Below are positions 1 through 8,580 of a DNA stretch of 64,000 nucleotides, piece after piece. The translations under genes and the position numbers were made by a program. Numbering within the stretch: the first letter of the stretch is position 1; each line of letters starts with the position of its first letter. The stretch is from UBA6109 sp035366835 (lineage in GTDB: Bacteria > Desulfobacterota > Syntrophia > Syntrophales > UBA6109). The notes under the pieces were generated by a model, which was not told the DNA's origin, searched no databases, and saw only the letters and a list, made by a program, of their open reading frames with translations. Location: assembly GCA_035366835.1 (NCBI GenBank), contig DAOSIS010000006.1, positions 62,001 to 126,000 of the forward strand, given 5' to 3'.

Positions 1-225
1 CTTGAGGATGTTCTTCGGGTCGTCCAGGAGAACCGTGATCCGGCCGTTCTCCTTCTTCAGCGGCACCCACAGCTCGCGCCGCAGGTATTCGTACTTGAGA
101 TTCTGCAGGAGCTCGGCGGGCACGGGGCACGCGGCAACGGCTTCGGTCCCTTTTTCCGCTTTCGCGGGTTCGCAGGCATCACCCTTGGCGCCCGCTGATT
201 CGCTCTTTGTCTTCTTCTCTTTCAT
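1..225 (-). CDS. Type II secretion/type IV pilus assembly ATPase, N-terminal part only
   Basis: The reading frame starts at an ATG at 225 with a purine-rich GGGGAA upstream and runs off the left edge after 75 codons. The first ~37 residues are Lys/Glu/Ala-rich and low complexity. They are followed by a segment with the pattern Leu-x-Tyr-Glu-Tyr-Leu-Arg...Leu-Trp-Val-Pro-Leu-Lys...Asn-Gly-Arg-Ile-Thr-Val-Leu-Leu-Asp-Asp-Pro, which resembles the N-terminal domain of GspE/PilB ATPases (the 'PL...NG...V...DP' signature). The Walker motifs that would prove the assignment lie outside the window. A strong minus-strand promoter at 259-286 fits this gene being first in its transcript. The alternative is another protein carrying only the T2SSE N-terminal domain. 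Confidence 0.55.
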   Translation of the reverse strand, partial: MKEKKTKSESAGAKGDACEPAKAEKGTEAVAACPVPAELLQNLKYEYLRRELWVPLKKENGRITVLLDDPKNILK

Positions 226-258
226 CGCTTCCCCAACCTTACCGGGAGTCGGCAGATT

Positions 259-286
259 CTTATAGAAATACGCCTTCCCATGTCAA
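259..286 (-). promoter_or_regulatory. Sigma-70 type promoter for the secretion ATPase gene
   Basis: On the minus strand TTGACA (286-281) is followed after 16 bases by TATAAG (264-259). It lies 34 bases upstream of the ATG at 225. Confidence 0.6.
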
Positions 287-424
287 GGAGTATCAGGGAT
301 CCCTCAACGGGGTTTTCTGCGGCAGCTTGCGGAGGACTCCACAAAGAGGGATCTGCTAAAGAATTTTGCCCAAAATCCGATAAACAAGTGAAACGTTCTC
401 AATTCGATAAAGGAGGTGTCAGCC

Positions 425-871
425 GTGTACGAAAAAGTGATGGTTCCGCTGGATGGTTCCCCCTTGGCAGAATGTGTGCTGGATCATGTGAAACCGCTTG
501 CTGCAATCGGTCAGATCAATGAGCTTCTGCTTCTTGGCGTCGTGGAAGCACCTCCTGACTGGGCCAAGGAGGGACCCGACTTCGATGCCTTCCAGGATTC
601 CGGCATCGAAGAGAGAAAGACCTATCTGAGCAAGATCAAGAACGACCTGGCCCGGGACGGCATCTCCAATGTCTCCGTGCAGGTCCTTGTCGGGAAACCG
701 GCCGATTTGATCACCGAGTCCGCGGAAAAGGAAGGGGCTGTCCTCATTGCGCTGGCCACGCACGGCCGCACGGGTCTCGGCAAGTGGATGCTGGGAAGCG
801 TTGCGTACAAGGTCATGCGCTACTCCCAGGTCCCCGTTTTCATGGTCAGGCCGGACAGTTGCCGCAATTAG
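425..871 (+). CDS. Universal stress protein, UspA family
   Basis: A 148-residue single Usp domain, the usual size. The N-terminal strand carries Val-Met-Val-Pro-Leu-Asp-Gly-Ser. The C-terminal part has the ATP-binding signature Gly-Arg-Thr-Gly-Leu-Gly followed by nine residues and Gly-Ser (G2xG9xGS class), so this is probably an ATP-binding Usp. I chose the GTG at 425 rather than the GTG at 416 because AGGAGG at 411-416 lies 8 bases before 425 but would overlap the earlier codon. Usp genes are among the families reported with fluoride riboswitches, but I see no aptamer upstream here. It stands alone, convergent with the next gene. Confidence 0.9.
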   Translation: MYEKVMVPLDGSPLAECVLDHVKPLAAIGQINELLLLGVVEAPPDWAKEGPDFDAFQDSGIEERKTYLSKIKNDLARDGISNVSVQVLVGKPADLITESAEKEGAVLIALATHGRTGLGKWMLGSVAYKVMRYSQVPVFMVRPDSCRN

Positions 872-1072
872 CCGTCGTTTCTGCCGGCAATGCGGCCTGT
901 TCCGGTTGCCCAACAGGGCCGGGTTCGGCTCCCGTCCGGAGCCGAGGCGTGTGCCTTCAGGAGAAAGATTGCAGCGGCTCGGGATTCCGGAGGGCAAGCC
1001 CCCAAATCGCTCCGACGGAGTTCCCGCTGCGGGGTCCGGCTCATGTCCCCGGTCCCGCGCCGACGCCGGGCT

Positions 1073-1753
1073 TCAGTGGTTCGGGCGTTCGAAATCCCGT
1101 CGCAACGCCTCGACAGCGGCGTCTCCCCTGTCGAGGCTGACGCTGACCTGTTTGCCGGTGTCCTGTCCGAAATACATGAAGGCGGCGACGAGCAGATAGT
1201 CGATGTCGGACCTGAGGTCCGATGACGGGTCCATGCTGAGCGTTTCTCCCATCCAGACGACGTTCTCCCTGCGGCCGTCACCCGCCGCCCTTGCCGCTTC
1301 CCTGATCTTCAGCATCAGCTGCTTGGTGTATTCCACGCTCACCACCGGAATGACCGAGGCGGTCCCGGGCGTCATGATGGTCTGCGTCGCCACACCGCCC
1401 TTCCCGTCCGTTACCGTGATGATCTGTGTCTGGGGCGGGCCGTAGGACGTCACGGTCGTACTCCGGAGCCCTGAGGCAATGCCGTAGCTGTAGGACAGGA
1501 GGTAGCGCGACTTGTCCCCGGCATCGATGCGATACCCCTCTTTCACAAGCAGCCTTTCGATCTTTCTCTTGATCTCCTTGTCAAAGATGGGATTGGCGGC
1601 GTCCGGATTCTCGATGACGGCAAAGGAGGCCCCTTTCGCCAGCGCCGAAATTCCTCCGGACCGGTCGAGAAATCCCGTGGTCTGTATGTTCACGGCGCAG
1701 CCGCTGAGGAAAAGGACGAGCAGAACGAAGAGAAGCATCTTCCTGATGTTCAT
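1073..1753 (-). CDS. Outer-membrane or periplasmic lipoprotein, DUF4136-like
   Basis: A 226-residue protein. The start at 1753 gives a textbook lipoprotein signal: Asn-Ile-Arg-Lys, then a leucine/valine-rich stretch ending in the lipobox Leu-Ser-Gly-Cys with Cys19 as the lipidated residue. A start at 1831 would bury this signal internally. The mature part has a central region rich in Thr/Val/Gly (residues ~95-140) and a Tyr-Leu-Leu-Ser-Tyr-Ser-Tyr segment, like the DUF4136 group of small lipoproteins of unknown function. No enzymatic motif is visible. It is monocistronic, with its own promoter at 1804-1831. Confidence 0.75.
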   Translation of the reverse strand: MNIRKMLLFVLLVLFLSGCAVNIQTTGFLDRSGGISALAKGASFAVIENPDAANPIFDKEIKRKIERLLVKEGYRIDAGDKSRYLLSYSYGIASGLRSTTVTSYGPPQTQIITVTDGKGGVATQTIMTPGTASVIPVVSVEYTKQLMLKIREAARAAGDGRRENVVWMGETLSMDPSSDLRSDIDYLLVAAFMYFGQDTGKQVSVSLDRGDAAVEALRRDFERPNH

Positions 1754-1803
1754 AAACCAGCCTCCCGCCGGATCCGTGCAACAAGGATCAGGCCTTCTTA
1801 TGT

Positions 1804-1831
1804 AATATAGGCACCGATCCCGGTTGCGCAA
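1804..1831 (-). promoter_or_regulatory. Sigma-70 type promoter for the DUF4136-like lipoprotein
   Basis: Minus strand TTGCGC (1831-1826), 16-base spacer, TATATT (1809-1804), about 50 bases before the ATG at 1753. Confidence 0.5.
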
Positions 1832-1901
1832 CGGAGAGACGCGTCGCGCACCGGAGCGCGCGGAATCGCCGGATCTTCCCGTGGGAAGTCCCTGGCGACG
1901 T

Positions 1902-2762
1902 CTACACCGCGCAGGGGAAGGCGCGTCCGGGCAGGAGTTCCATGCGGAATTTTCGTTCGGGGAGATCCTCTTTCGGGAGCCTCTTCACGATCTCGGAGAG
2001 GGTGGACACCGCGCAATCCATCGCTTGAACGTTTTTCAACAACTCAATGAAATTGCTTTGATAAATTCCACCTTCAACCTCCGCATGAACGGGCAGGACA
2101 TGGATCCCGCCGCCGCGGAGGGGTGCGAGGATTTCGTCGATGGCCCTGCCCCGGTCCACTTCTTCGAAACAGGGAAGGTCCGAGGGAATTTCCGTGAGAT
2201 TCGTCCCTTCGTGGATGAAGGGTGCGGCCGCCCTCGTGCAGCTCAGGTATCGGAACCCGTGCCGGGTCACCTCCGCCATGACCCGCTCGTCGATCCGCCA
2301 GGCCGGGGCGCCGAAGGCGGTCGGTCGGAAACCCGCCAGGCGCTCGAAGGCCGCGATCCCCTTTTCGAACCACTCCCGGATCCAATCCGCCGATCTCTTC
2401 CCGAGGTCGTCCTGCCAGCGCCGGTGGTCCCAGGCGTGGAACTGCACCTCGTGGCCTGCGGCGATGATGCGTTTGACCAGATCGGGGAAGGAGGAGGCGA
2501 TCATGGGCGACGGCAGGAAAACGCCGTACATCGCCGTGCGGAAACCGTAGAGGCGCGGAGCCCCCGTCCGGACCATCTTCTTCAGAAAACGGGGATTCTT
2601 GAAAAGCTGGAAAAGAGCGCGGCCGCTGGCGTCCGGACCGACGCTCAGGAAGAAGGTCGCCCGCACGCCGGCATCGGCAAGAATCGAAAGAAGGGCGGGT
2701 ACGCCGTCTTTCATGCCGACATAGGTGTCGACATCAACCTTCAGCCCCAGGATTCTCTTCAA
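1902..2762 (-). CDS. arnD: ArnD-like undecaprenyl-phosphate-Ara4FN deformylase (polysaccharide deacetylase fold)
   Basis: A 286-residue NodB-fold protein. Asp10 and Asp12 (Lys-Val-Asp-Val-Asp) and the His109-Ala-Trp-Asp-His113 motif form the expected metal and catalytic site. In the Arn pathway it removes the formyl group from 4-deoxy-4-formamido-L-arabinose on undecaprenyl phosphate at the inner face of the inner membrane, leaving the donor used by ArnT. It is the last gene of the operon, 34 bases after the decarboxylase. The start is a TTG at 2762 preceded by GGAGG and GGAGGGG. Family membership is certain. The precise substrate rests on the arn context, which is complete enough to be convincing. 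Confidence 0.88.
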   Translation of the reverse strand: MKRILGLKVDVDTYVGMKDGVPALLSILADAGVRATFFLSVGPDASGRALFQLFKNPRFLKKMVRTGAPRLYGFRTAMYGVFLPSPMIASSFPDLVKRIIAAGHEVQFHAWDHRRWQDDLGKRSADWIREWFEKGIAAFERLAGFRPTAFGAPAWRIDERVMAEVTRHGFRYLSCTRAAAPFIHEGTNLTEIPSDLPCFEEVDRGRAIDEILAPLRGGGIHVLPVHAEVEGGIYQSNFIELLKNVQAMDCAVSTLSEIVKRLPKEDLPERKFRMELLPGRAFPCAV

Positions 2763-2796
2763 TCCCCTCCACCTCCCCTCTCCTGCACCGCGGCAC

Positions 2797-3831
2797 CTAC
2801 ACGGCGGGGAAATCCCTGTTCTCTTCGAGGAAGGAGTGCAGCGTCCGCTTCATCGACTCCTCGAGCCCCACCCGCGGCTCCCAGCCGAGAAGGCTTCTGG
2901 CCTTTTCGATGCTGGGCTTGCGCGTGTAGATGTCCTGATACCCCCGGCCGTAGTATTTTTCCGCGGGGACCTCGATGATCTCCGAGTACGATCCATCCGT
3001 GCGGTGATCCGGGTGTTCCACGAAGAGCCGCTTGAGCAGGTGTGCCAGATCCTTCACGGAGCACTCGTTGCCGGGGTTGCCGATGTTGATGATCTGATTC
3101 TTGCAGGCATCGCCGCGATTCTCCAGGATCTTCACGAGGGCCTCGATGCCGTCGTCGACGTAGGTGAAGCAACGCTTCTGGAGGCCCCCGTCCACGAGCG
3201 TGATCGGTTTTTTCAGAAGCAGTTCGGCGATGAACTGGGTGACGACGCGGGAACTCCCCTCCTTGGCGGCGAAAAGGGAGTCGAGGCGCGGGCCGACCCA
3301 GTTGAAGGGCCGGAAGAGAGTGAATTCCAGATAGCCTCTCGTCCCGTAGGCATAGATGACGCGGTCCAGGAGCTGCTTGCAGCATGAGTAGATCCACCGC
3401 TCCTTCTGGATGGGGCCGACGACGAGATAACTCTCGTCCTCCTTGAATTCCGGATCGGGACATGCGCCGTAGACTTCGGAGGTGGAGGGAAAGACGACGC
3501 GCTTCCTGTATTTGACGCACTGCTTGACGATATTGAGATTCATCTCGAAATCGAGGTTGTAGACGCCGATGGGATCCTCCACGTACAGTTTCGGAGTGGC
3601 GATGGCGACGAGCGGCATCACCACGTCGCATTTCTTGATGTGATACTCGATCCACTCCTTGTTGATGGCGATATCCCCCTCCAGGAAGTGAAAGCGCGGA
3701 TGGTCGATCGCCTTGTCCAGCCGGTCCGCCCCGAGGTCCATGCCGTAAACGGTCCAGTCCCTGTCCCGGAGGATGCGATTCGTGAGGTGATGACCGATGA
3801 ACCCGTTGACGCCGAGAATCAGAATTTTCAT
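2797..3831 (-). CDS. arnA: UDP-glucuronate C-4'' decarboxylase (ArnA C-terminal activity as a separate protein)
   Basis: A 344-residue extended SDR. It has the nucleotide-binding Gly-Val-Asn-Gly-Phe-Ile-Gly near the N-terminus and a catalytic Ser118-Glu119 with Tyr148 and Lys152. The 30-residue Ser-Tyr and 4-residue Tyr-Lys spacings match Ser433/Tyr463/Lys467 of E. coli ArnA. It oxidatively decarboxylates UDP-glucuronate to the 4-keto-arabinose nucleotide used by ArnB. In E. coli this domain is fused behind a formyltransferase. Here it is its own gene, whose ATG overlaps the stop of the formyltransferase gene as ATGA (3831-3828). A longer reading frame upstream of 3831 is just the other frame of that gene. 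Confidence 0.9.
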   Translation of the reverse strand: MKILILGVNGFIGHHLTNRILRDRDWTVYGMDLGADRLDKAIDHPRFHFLEGDIAINKEWIEYHIKKCDVVMPLVAIATPKLYVEDPIGVYNLDFEMNLNIVKQCVKYRKRVVFPSTSEVYGACPDPEFKEDESYLVVGPIQKERWIYSCCKQLLDRVIYAYGTRGYLEFTLFRPFNWVGPRLDSLFAAKEGSSRVVTQFIAELLLKKPITLVDGGLQKRCFTYVDDGIEALVKILENRGDACKNQIINIGNPGNECSVKDLAHLLKRLFVEHPDHRTDGSYSEIIEVPAEKYYGRGYQDIYTRKPSIEKARSLLGWEPRVGLEESMKRTLHSFLEENRDFPAV

Positions 3832-4751
3832 GTCAGTACGATCCCTTCCTTGTCTTTGAAATACTCCCGGACGGCGCCGCCCCTCATGCGCCTGCCGTCG
3901 ACCTCCACATCCTGCAGACGGAGCAGGCCGTCGCCGGTTCCGACGTCGACCTCCGCTCCATCGAGCCGGATCTCGCCCGGTCCGGTATTCTGTCCTGCGG
4001 CAGAGGCCGGGGTCGCCCACCAGACGAAGATCTTCCTGCCGTCGGCGAAGAAAGCGAAGGCCCCGGGATAGGGGTCCGTGACGGCGCGGATCAGGTTGTA
4101 GATGCGCCGTGACGGCCATCTCCAGTCGATCCTTCCGTCCTCCGGCTTCCGCCCCCCGAAGTAGCTTCCCTGCGAGAGATCCTGCGGCATCACGGTTTCC
4201 CTGCCCTCCCGGATCAGGGGAAGGACTTCGTCGAGAAGGACTCCCGCCTCGCGGCAGAGCTTCCCGTAAAGCGTTCTGGCCGTGTCCGTCTCGGAGATCG
4301 CAACGGCCCGCTGCCCGACGATGCCGCCGGCATCAGGCTTCTCGGTCATGAGGTGCAGCGTGACCCCCGTCCGCTCCTCGCCGTTGACCAGGACCCAGTT
4401 CACCGGCGCCCGGCCCCGGTAGGCGGGCAACAGCGACCCGTGGAGATTGAAGGCCCTTCCGGGCGTGAGATTCAGGATCTCCCGTCCGAACATCCTGCGG
4501 TAATAGAAGGAGAAGATCGCCTCCGGACGGAGGGCGGCGATCCGGCCGACCTCCGCGGGGATGTTCACGTCGACGGGGCAGAAGACATCGATTCCGGCGG
4601 ACCGGCCCCATTCCTTCACGGAGCCGAACCAGCAGTTCTCACCGGGATCGTCGTCGTGGGAAAAGATCGCGGCGATCTCGAAGCCGTTCCTTCGCAGCGC
4701 CTCCAGACCCGCAATCCCCATGTCGTGATAGGCAAAGACGACGGCCCTCAT
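3828..4751 (-). CDS. UDP-L-Ara4N formyltransferase (ArnA N-terminal activity as a separate protein)
   Basis: A 307-residue methionyl-tRNA formyltransferase-like protein. Asn102, His104 (Asn-Leu-His-Gly-Ser-Leu-Leu-Pro) and Asp140 fall at exactly the positions of the catalytic Asn102/His104/Asp140 of E. coli ArnA, and the Arg-Gly-Arg-Ala-Pro-x-Asn-Trp-Val-Leu-Val-Asn-Gly stretch is typical of ArnA rather than of Fmt. It transfers a formyl group from 10-formyltetrahydrofolate to UDP-Ara4N. It overlaps arnC upstream (ATGA at 4751-4748) and the decarboxylase downstream (ATGA at 3831-3828), so translation is probably coupled. Its length corresponds to residues 1-~304 of the E. coli bifunctional enzyme. 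Confidence 0.9.
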   Translation of the reverse strand: MRAVVFAYHDMGIAGLEALRRNGFEIAAIFSHDDDPGENCWFGSVKEWGRSAGIDVFCPVDVNIPAEVGRIAALRPEAIFSFYYRRMFGREILNLTPGRAFNLHGSLLPAYRGRAPVNWVLVNGEERTGVTLHLMTEKPDAGGIVGQRAVAISETDTARTLYGKLCREAGVLLDEVLPLIREGRETVMPQDLSQGSYFGGRKPEDGRIDWRWPSRRIYNLIRAVTDPYPGAFAFFADGRKIFVWWATPASAAGQNTGPGEIRLDGAEVDVGTGDGLLRLQDVEVDGRRMRGGAVREYFKDKEGIVLT

Positions 4752-5704
4752 GCCTGCGGCTCCGGCGCGGATTCGTGGACCTTCTCGATCGCGAATTCCG
4801 GACGCTTGCGGACTTCACGGTAGATCCGCCCGATGTACTCCCCCATGACGCCCAGGGCGAAGAACTGCATTCCCACAAAGACGAAGAGGACGGCAAAGAG
4901 CGTGAAGACGCCTTCGGCCGCCCAGGAGGCGCCGTACTGGAGCCGCGCCACGGCGAGCACGATGCCGAAGAAGACTCCCAGGGTCGCCATCCCGATGCCG
5001 CCGTACATGAGCAGCTTCAGCGGCAGATCGGAAAAGGAGGCCACAAGGTCGAACTGCAGGTTGATCAGCTTCCACATGGAGTAGTTGGACGTCCCCCCGA
5101 AGCGCTCCTCATGCCCCACTTCGATCTCCGTGACCCGCTTGCTGAAATAGGTGGCAAGCGCGGGGATGAAGGTCGCATGCTCGCGGCAGGCGCACATGTA
5201 GTCGACGATGTGCCGGCGGTAGGCGCGCAGCATGCACCCCCAGTCCGTCATCCGCACCTTGGTGATGCGGCGGGCGACGACGTTGATGAGGCGCGAGGGC
5301 AGGGTCCGGAGGAGCGAATCCTTGCGCTCCCTGCGGATCGTGCCGACGACGTCGTAACCGCCCTTTTCCATCGCCTCGATCAGGCGCGGAATCTCCTCCG
5401 GCGGATTCTGGAGATCGGCGTCCATGGTGACGACGATGCCGCCCCGGACGACGGAAAATCCCGCCAGGATCGCCGCGTGCTGACCGTAGTTGCGCGTCAG
5501 CTCGACGACGCGGAAATGCGGATCGGCGACGAACTCCCTGAGAATGGCCAGCGACCCGTCGCGGCTCCCGTCGTCGATGAGGACGACCTCGTAGGGACGC
5601 CGCAGCCCTTCCATGACGGGAGACAGGCGGTCCCGGAGGGCCCTGAGGTTCGCCTCTTCGTTGTAGACGGGGATCACGACCGAAATCTTCGACGGATCAT
5701 CCAT
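4748..5704 (-). CDS. arnC: Undecaprenyl-phosphate 4-deoxy-4-formamido-L-arabinose transferase
   Basis: A 318-residue family 2 glycosyltransferase. The N-terminal GT-A domain opens with Val-Val-Ile-Pro-Val-Tyr-Asn-Glu-Glu and contains Asp-Ala-Asp-Leu-Gln-Asn-Pro-Pro-Glu (nucleotide-sugar/metal site). Two hydrophobic segments at roughly residues 235-255 and 268-290 anchor the C-terminal part in the inner membrane, as in ArnC and DPM-like enzymes. It moves formyl-Ara4N from UDP to undecaprenyl phosphate. The start overlaps the end of arnB by 8 bases. Without the arn context it could be any polyprenyl-phosphate glycosyltransferase. Confidence 0.9.
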   Translation of the reverse strand: MDDPSKISVVIPVYNEEANLRALRDRLSPVMEGLRRPYEVVLIDDGSRDGSLAILREFVADPHFRVVELTRNYGQHAAILAGFSVVRGGIVVTMDADLQNPPEEIPRLIEAMEKGGYDVVGTIRRERKDSLLRTLPSRLINVVARRITKVRMTDWGCMLRAYRRHIVDYMCACREHATFIPALATYFSKRVTEIEVGHEERFGGTSNYSMWKLINLQFDLVASFSDLPLKLLMYGGIGMATLGVFFGIVLAVARLQYGASWAAEGVFTLFAVLFVFVGMQFFALGVMGEYIGRIYREVRKRPEFAIEKVHESAPEPQA

Positions 5705-6857
5705 GCAGGATCTCCTTGACCGCCTCGCAAACGTAGGCCACGTCCTCGTCCTTCATGTCGGGGAAGAACGGCAGCGAAAGGATCCGGCCGGCCGCCCTCT
5801 CCGTCTCCGGCAGCATCCCCGGCGCCGTTCCGAAGCGCCTGCGGACGAATTCCAGCAGGTGACAGGGCGGGAAATGAAGACCGTATCCGATATTGCAGTC
5901 CGACAGCCTCTCCATGAAGCGGTCGCGCTCCATGCCCGTCACCTTCACGACAAAGAGGTGCCAGGCGTGCCGGTGCGGATAGGAAGGAACCTCCGGCAGG
6001 TCGATCCCTTCGACGCCCTTCAGACCTTCGCAGTACAGGGCCGCGAGCTGCGCGCGGCGCTCGTTGAGTTCGAGCAGGCGGGACAGCTGGCCGATGCCGA
6101 GGGCCGCCAGCAGGTCCGGGAGGTTGTACTTGAAGCCGGGTTCGCGGATGTCGTAGTCGGGGTTGCCGCCCTTGCCGTATCGTTTCCATGCGTCGCGCTC
6201 GATGCCGTGAAATCTCAGGCCGCGGATCTTCTTCGCCAGCTCCGGGTCGGAAAGGGTGATCATGCCTCCTTCCGCAGTCGTGATGTTCTTGAGGGGGTGG
6301 AACGAGAAGATCGCGATCCGGCCGAATCCCCCGGCATGGACGCCCCCGTAGCGCGTACCGACCGCGTGGGCGGCATCCTCGATGACCGCAAGCCCGTGGC
6401 GATCCGCGACGGCGAGGATCGGGTCCATGTCGGCGGGCGCCCCGGCGAAGTGGACGGGAACGACCGCCTTCGTTTTCTCGGTGATCCGCGCCTCGATCTG
6501 TTCCGGACGGATGTTGAGCGTGCCGTAATCGACATCCACGAAGACGGGTTTCGCCCCCACCCTCGCGATCATGTTCACCGTCGAGGCGAAGGTCATGGAG
6601 GGGGTGATCACCTCATCGCCTTCACCGATGCCCAGCCCTAGGAGCACGATGTGCATGCCGGCGGTGGCCGACGTCACGCCCACCGCGAATCCGGCGTCCG
6701 TCAGTTCGACGAAACGGTCCTCGAAATCCTTGCACAGGGGGCCCGTCGTGATCCATTTCGACTGCAGGCACTCGATGACCGCGCGGATCTCCGCGTGGCC
6801 GATCGAAGGCCGCGACAGCGGCAGATACTCTTCCCGAATCTTCATGTCCTCCCTCAT
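5697..6857 (-). CDS. arnB: UDP-4-keto-arabinose aminotransferase
   Basis: A 386-residue DegT/DnrJ/EryC1 PLP enzyme. The lysine that binds PLP is Lys190 in Phe-Ser-Phe-His-Pro-Leu-Lys-Asn-Ile-Thr-Thr-Ala-Glu-Gly-Gly. The N-terminal Trp-Ile-Thr-Thr-Gly-Pro and the Asp-Ala-Ala-His segment are also typical. It transaminates the 4-keto sugar to UDP-Ara4N with glutamate as donor. The ATG at 6857 overlaps the arnT stop as ATGA. A second ATG at 6845, just behind GGGAGG, is an alternative start. Confidence 0.92.
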   Translation of the reverse strand: MREDMKIREEYLPLSRPSIGHAEIRAVIECLQSKWITTGPLCKDFEDRFVELTDAGFAVGVTSATAGMHIVLLGLGIGEGDEVITPSMTFASTVNMIARVGAKPVFVDVDYGTLNIRPEQIEARITEKTKAVVPVHFAGAPADMDPILAVADRHGLAVIEDAAHAVGTRYGGVHAGGFGRIAIFSFHPLKNITTAEGGMITLSDPELAKKIRGLRFHGIERDAWKRYGKGGNPDYDIREPGFKYNLPDLLAALGIGQLSRLLELNERRAQLAALYCEGLKGVEGIDLPEVPSYPHRHAWHLFVVKVTGMERDRFMERLSDCNIGYGLHFPPCHLLEFVRRRFGTAPGMLPETERAAGRILSLPFFPDMKDEDVAYVCEAVKEILHG

Positions 6858-8530
6858 CCGCGCAGCCGGAGCAGGTAATAGGCGCCGTTGTCCCAGAGGA
6901 TCTCCAAGACAGGCACGCGCTTCTTCAGCTCATTCAGGCGCTCTTTATATTGCGTTACGCAGTAAATGTCACCTTTTTCCTTAACGAGTTCGTAGAACCT
7001 CTCCGAGTGGAGGAAGTACCGCTCCCGCTCATCCGGCGGCAGTTTCGCGATTCCGAAGCCGAGTTCGCCGAAGTCATCCACGATCGGCGTCCGGACCTTG
7101 GCGTAAAAGTCGATCCCGTACATGGCGATCCGGTACTGGTAGAGGTCCCGCCCCGCCGGCATGTGCGTCTTCATCGCCTCGACGACGGGCCGCACGGACT
7201 TGTAGGGACCGAGCAGGTCGCCGGCGGCGGGCAGCAGGGATGCGAGGAAGAGGACGGTGATCGCATAAGCGGAGACGAACCAGCCCCTTCCGGTCCGGCG
7301 CCACAGCGCTTCCGGAACGACAAGAAGCGCGACCTGAAGCGCGATCGGCGCCGCCACCAGAAGCGGCCAGCGTTCGGAGATCAGCAGCACGAGGTCCCCG
7401 CCGAGCTGCGTATTCCTCAGGAAGGGAGGGAGAACGAGGACGGCGATGAAGAGCGCCGCCTGGACGGCGACGGGAAGCAGACGAAGGGTGTGCGATCCAG
7501 CGGAAGCGGCGCTTTCCCCGAAAGAACGGATCAGGCGGCCGAAATACAGCGCGGCGGGCAGGAAGACCGGCGCGATGTACGGCACGAGTTTGGAAGACGA
7601 TGCGGTGAAGAAAAGCAGGATGAACCAGAACCAGCTCCAGAGGAAACGGCGGTCCTCCTTGGCGAAGAGCGGCGCCTCCTCTGCGGGACGCTCCCTGAGC
7701 AGCTTCCAGAGGAACGCGGACCAGGGAAGGGTCCCGCCGATCAGGACCGGGATATAGTACCAGAAGCCCTGATCGCGGCCGTGCATCGTCGTCGTGTAGC
7801 GGAGAAAATGCTCCTGCACGAAGAAGAACCACAGGAAATCCGGATTCGCCTTCTGCACCAGGATCACCCAGGGCAGCGACACCGCGAGAAGTACCAGGAT
7901 TCCTACGGGAGAAACCAGGCGCGGCACTTCGCGCCATCGCCCGACGGAGAGGAGCCAGACAAAGAGAATCGCGAAGGGGAAGACGAGTCCGATCAGCCCC
8001 TTGGCAAGGAAGGCCAATGCGGCGAACAGGTACGTGAGCCAGAGACGCCACCGCCTCGCGGCGCCGGCACGGAAATGCAGGAAGCCCGTCCAGACGGCGA
8101 GGCAGACGAAGAGCGTCAGCGGCAGGTCGAGGATGTGGATCCGTCCGAGAAGAAACGTGTAGAGCATCGTGCTCAGGACGGCGGCCGCGTAGAGCCCCGT
8201 CCGTTCGTCGGACAGGCGTCTCCCCATGAAGTAGGTGAGCAGGATGCAGCCCCAGGCGCAGAGCCCGACAAAGAGCCGCGAGGACCACTCGCTCTCCCCG
8301 AAGAGCTGAAACGACAGCGCCGTCGCCCAGTAGACGAGCGGCGGCTTCTCCAGATAGACCACATGCTGCAGCCGCGGCGTCACATAGTCGGACAGACGGT
8401 TCATCAGGCTGGGGATGTCGCTGTAGCGCCCCTCGTCCGGCTCGATCAGCGGCAGGGCGCCCAGCAGAACCACGTACAGCAGGGCGGGAACGACGGCAAG
8501 AACGAGGAGTTTCGGGATCTTATCTCTCAA
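6854..8530 (-). CDS. arnT: ArnT-like lipid A glycosyltransferase (GT-C, GT83-like)
   Basis: A 558-residue polytopic inner-membrane protein of the ArnT/PMT superfamily. The first periplasmic loop carries Glu-Pro-Asp-Glu-Gly-Arg-Tyr, corresponding to the Pro-Asp-Glu-x-Arg-Tyr catalytic loop of ArnT, and later Tyr-Leu-Glu-Lys-Pro-Pro (ArnT: Tyr-Phe-Glu-Lys-Pro). About a dozen hydrophobic segments follow and a soluble C-terminal domain ends the protein. It should transfer Ara4N from undecaprenyl phosphate to lipid A on the periplasmic side. It starts at TTG 8530 behind GAGG and is the first gene of the operon, whereas in E. coli arnT is the fifth. A different aminosugar donor cannot be excluded. 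Confidence 0.82.
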   Translation of the reverse strand: MRDKIPKLLVLAVVPALLYVVLLGALPLIEPDEGRYSDIPSLMNRLSDYVTPRLQHVVYLEKPPLVYWATALSFQLFGESEWSSRLFVGLCAWGCILLTYFMGRRLSDERTGLYAAAVLSTMLYTFLLGRIHILDLPLTLFVCLAVWTGFLHFRAGAARRWRLWLTYLFAALAFLAKGLIGLVFPFAILFVWLLSVGRWREVPRLVSPVGILVLLAVSLPWVILVQKANPDFLWFFFVQEHFLRYTTTMHGRDQGFWYYIPVLIGGTLPWSAFLWKLLRERPAEEAPLFAKEDRRFLWSWFWFILLFFTASSSKLVPYIAPVFLPAALYFGRLIRSFGESAASAGSHTLRLLPVAVQAALFIAVLVLPPFLRNTQLGGDLVLLISERWPLLVAAPIALQVALLVVPEALWRRTGRGWFVSAYAITVLFLASLLPAAGDLLGPYKSVRPVVEAMKTHMPAGRDLYQYRIAMYGIDFYAKVRTPIVDDFGELGFGIAKLPPDERERYFLHSERFYELVKEKGDIYCVTQYKERLNELKKRVPVLEILWDNGAYYLLRLRG

Positions 8531-8580
8531 CGGATCGGCCTCATCTTCCTTGAAAATCGGGAACTTGTCGGGGCCAATCC

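Noticed and set aside
2..265. Plus-strand frame at the left edge
   Set aside because: It is antisense to the secretion ATPase frame, which has a promoter, ribosome site and recognisable domain.
226..424. Possible fluoride riboswitch before the universal stress gene
   Set aside because: Looked for because Usp genes can be fluoride-regulated; the GGCGATG...GGCTGAT core and pseudoknot are absent.
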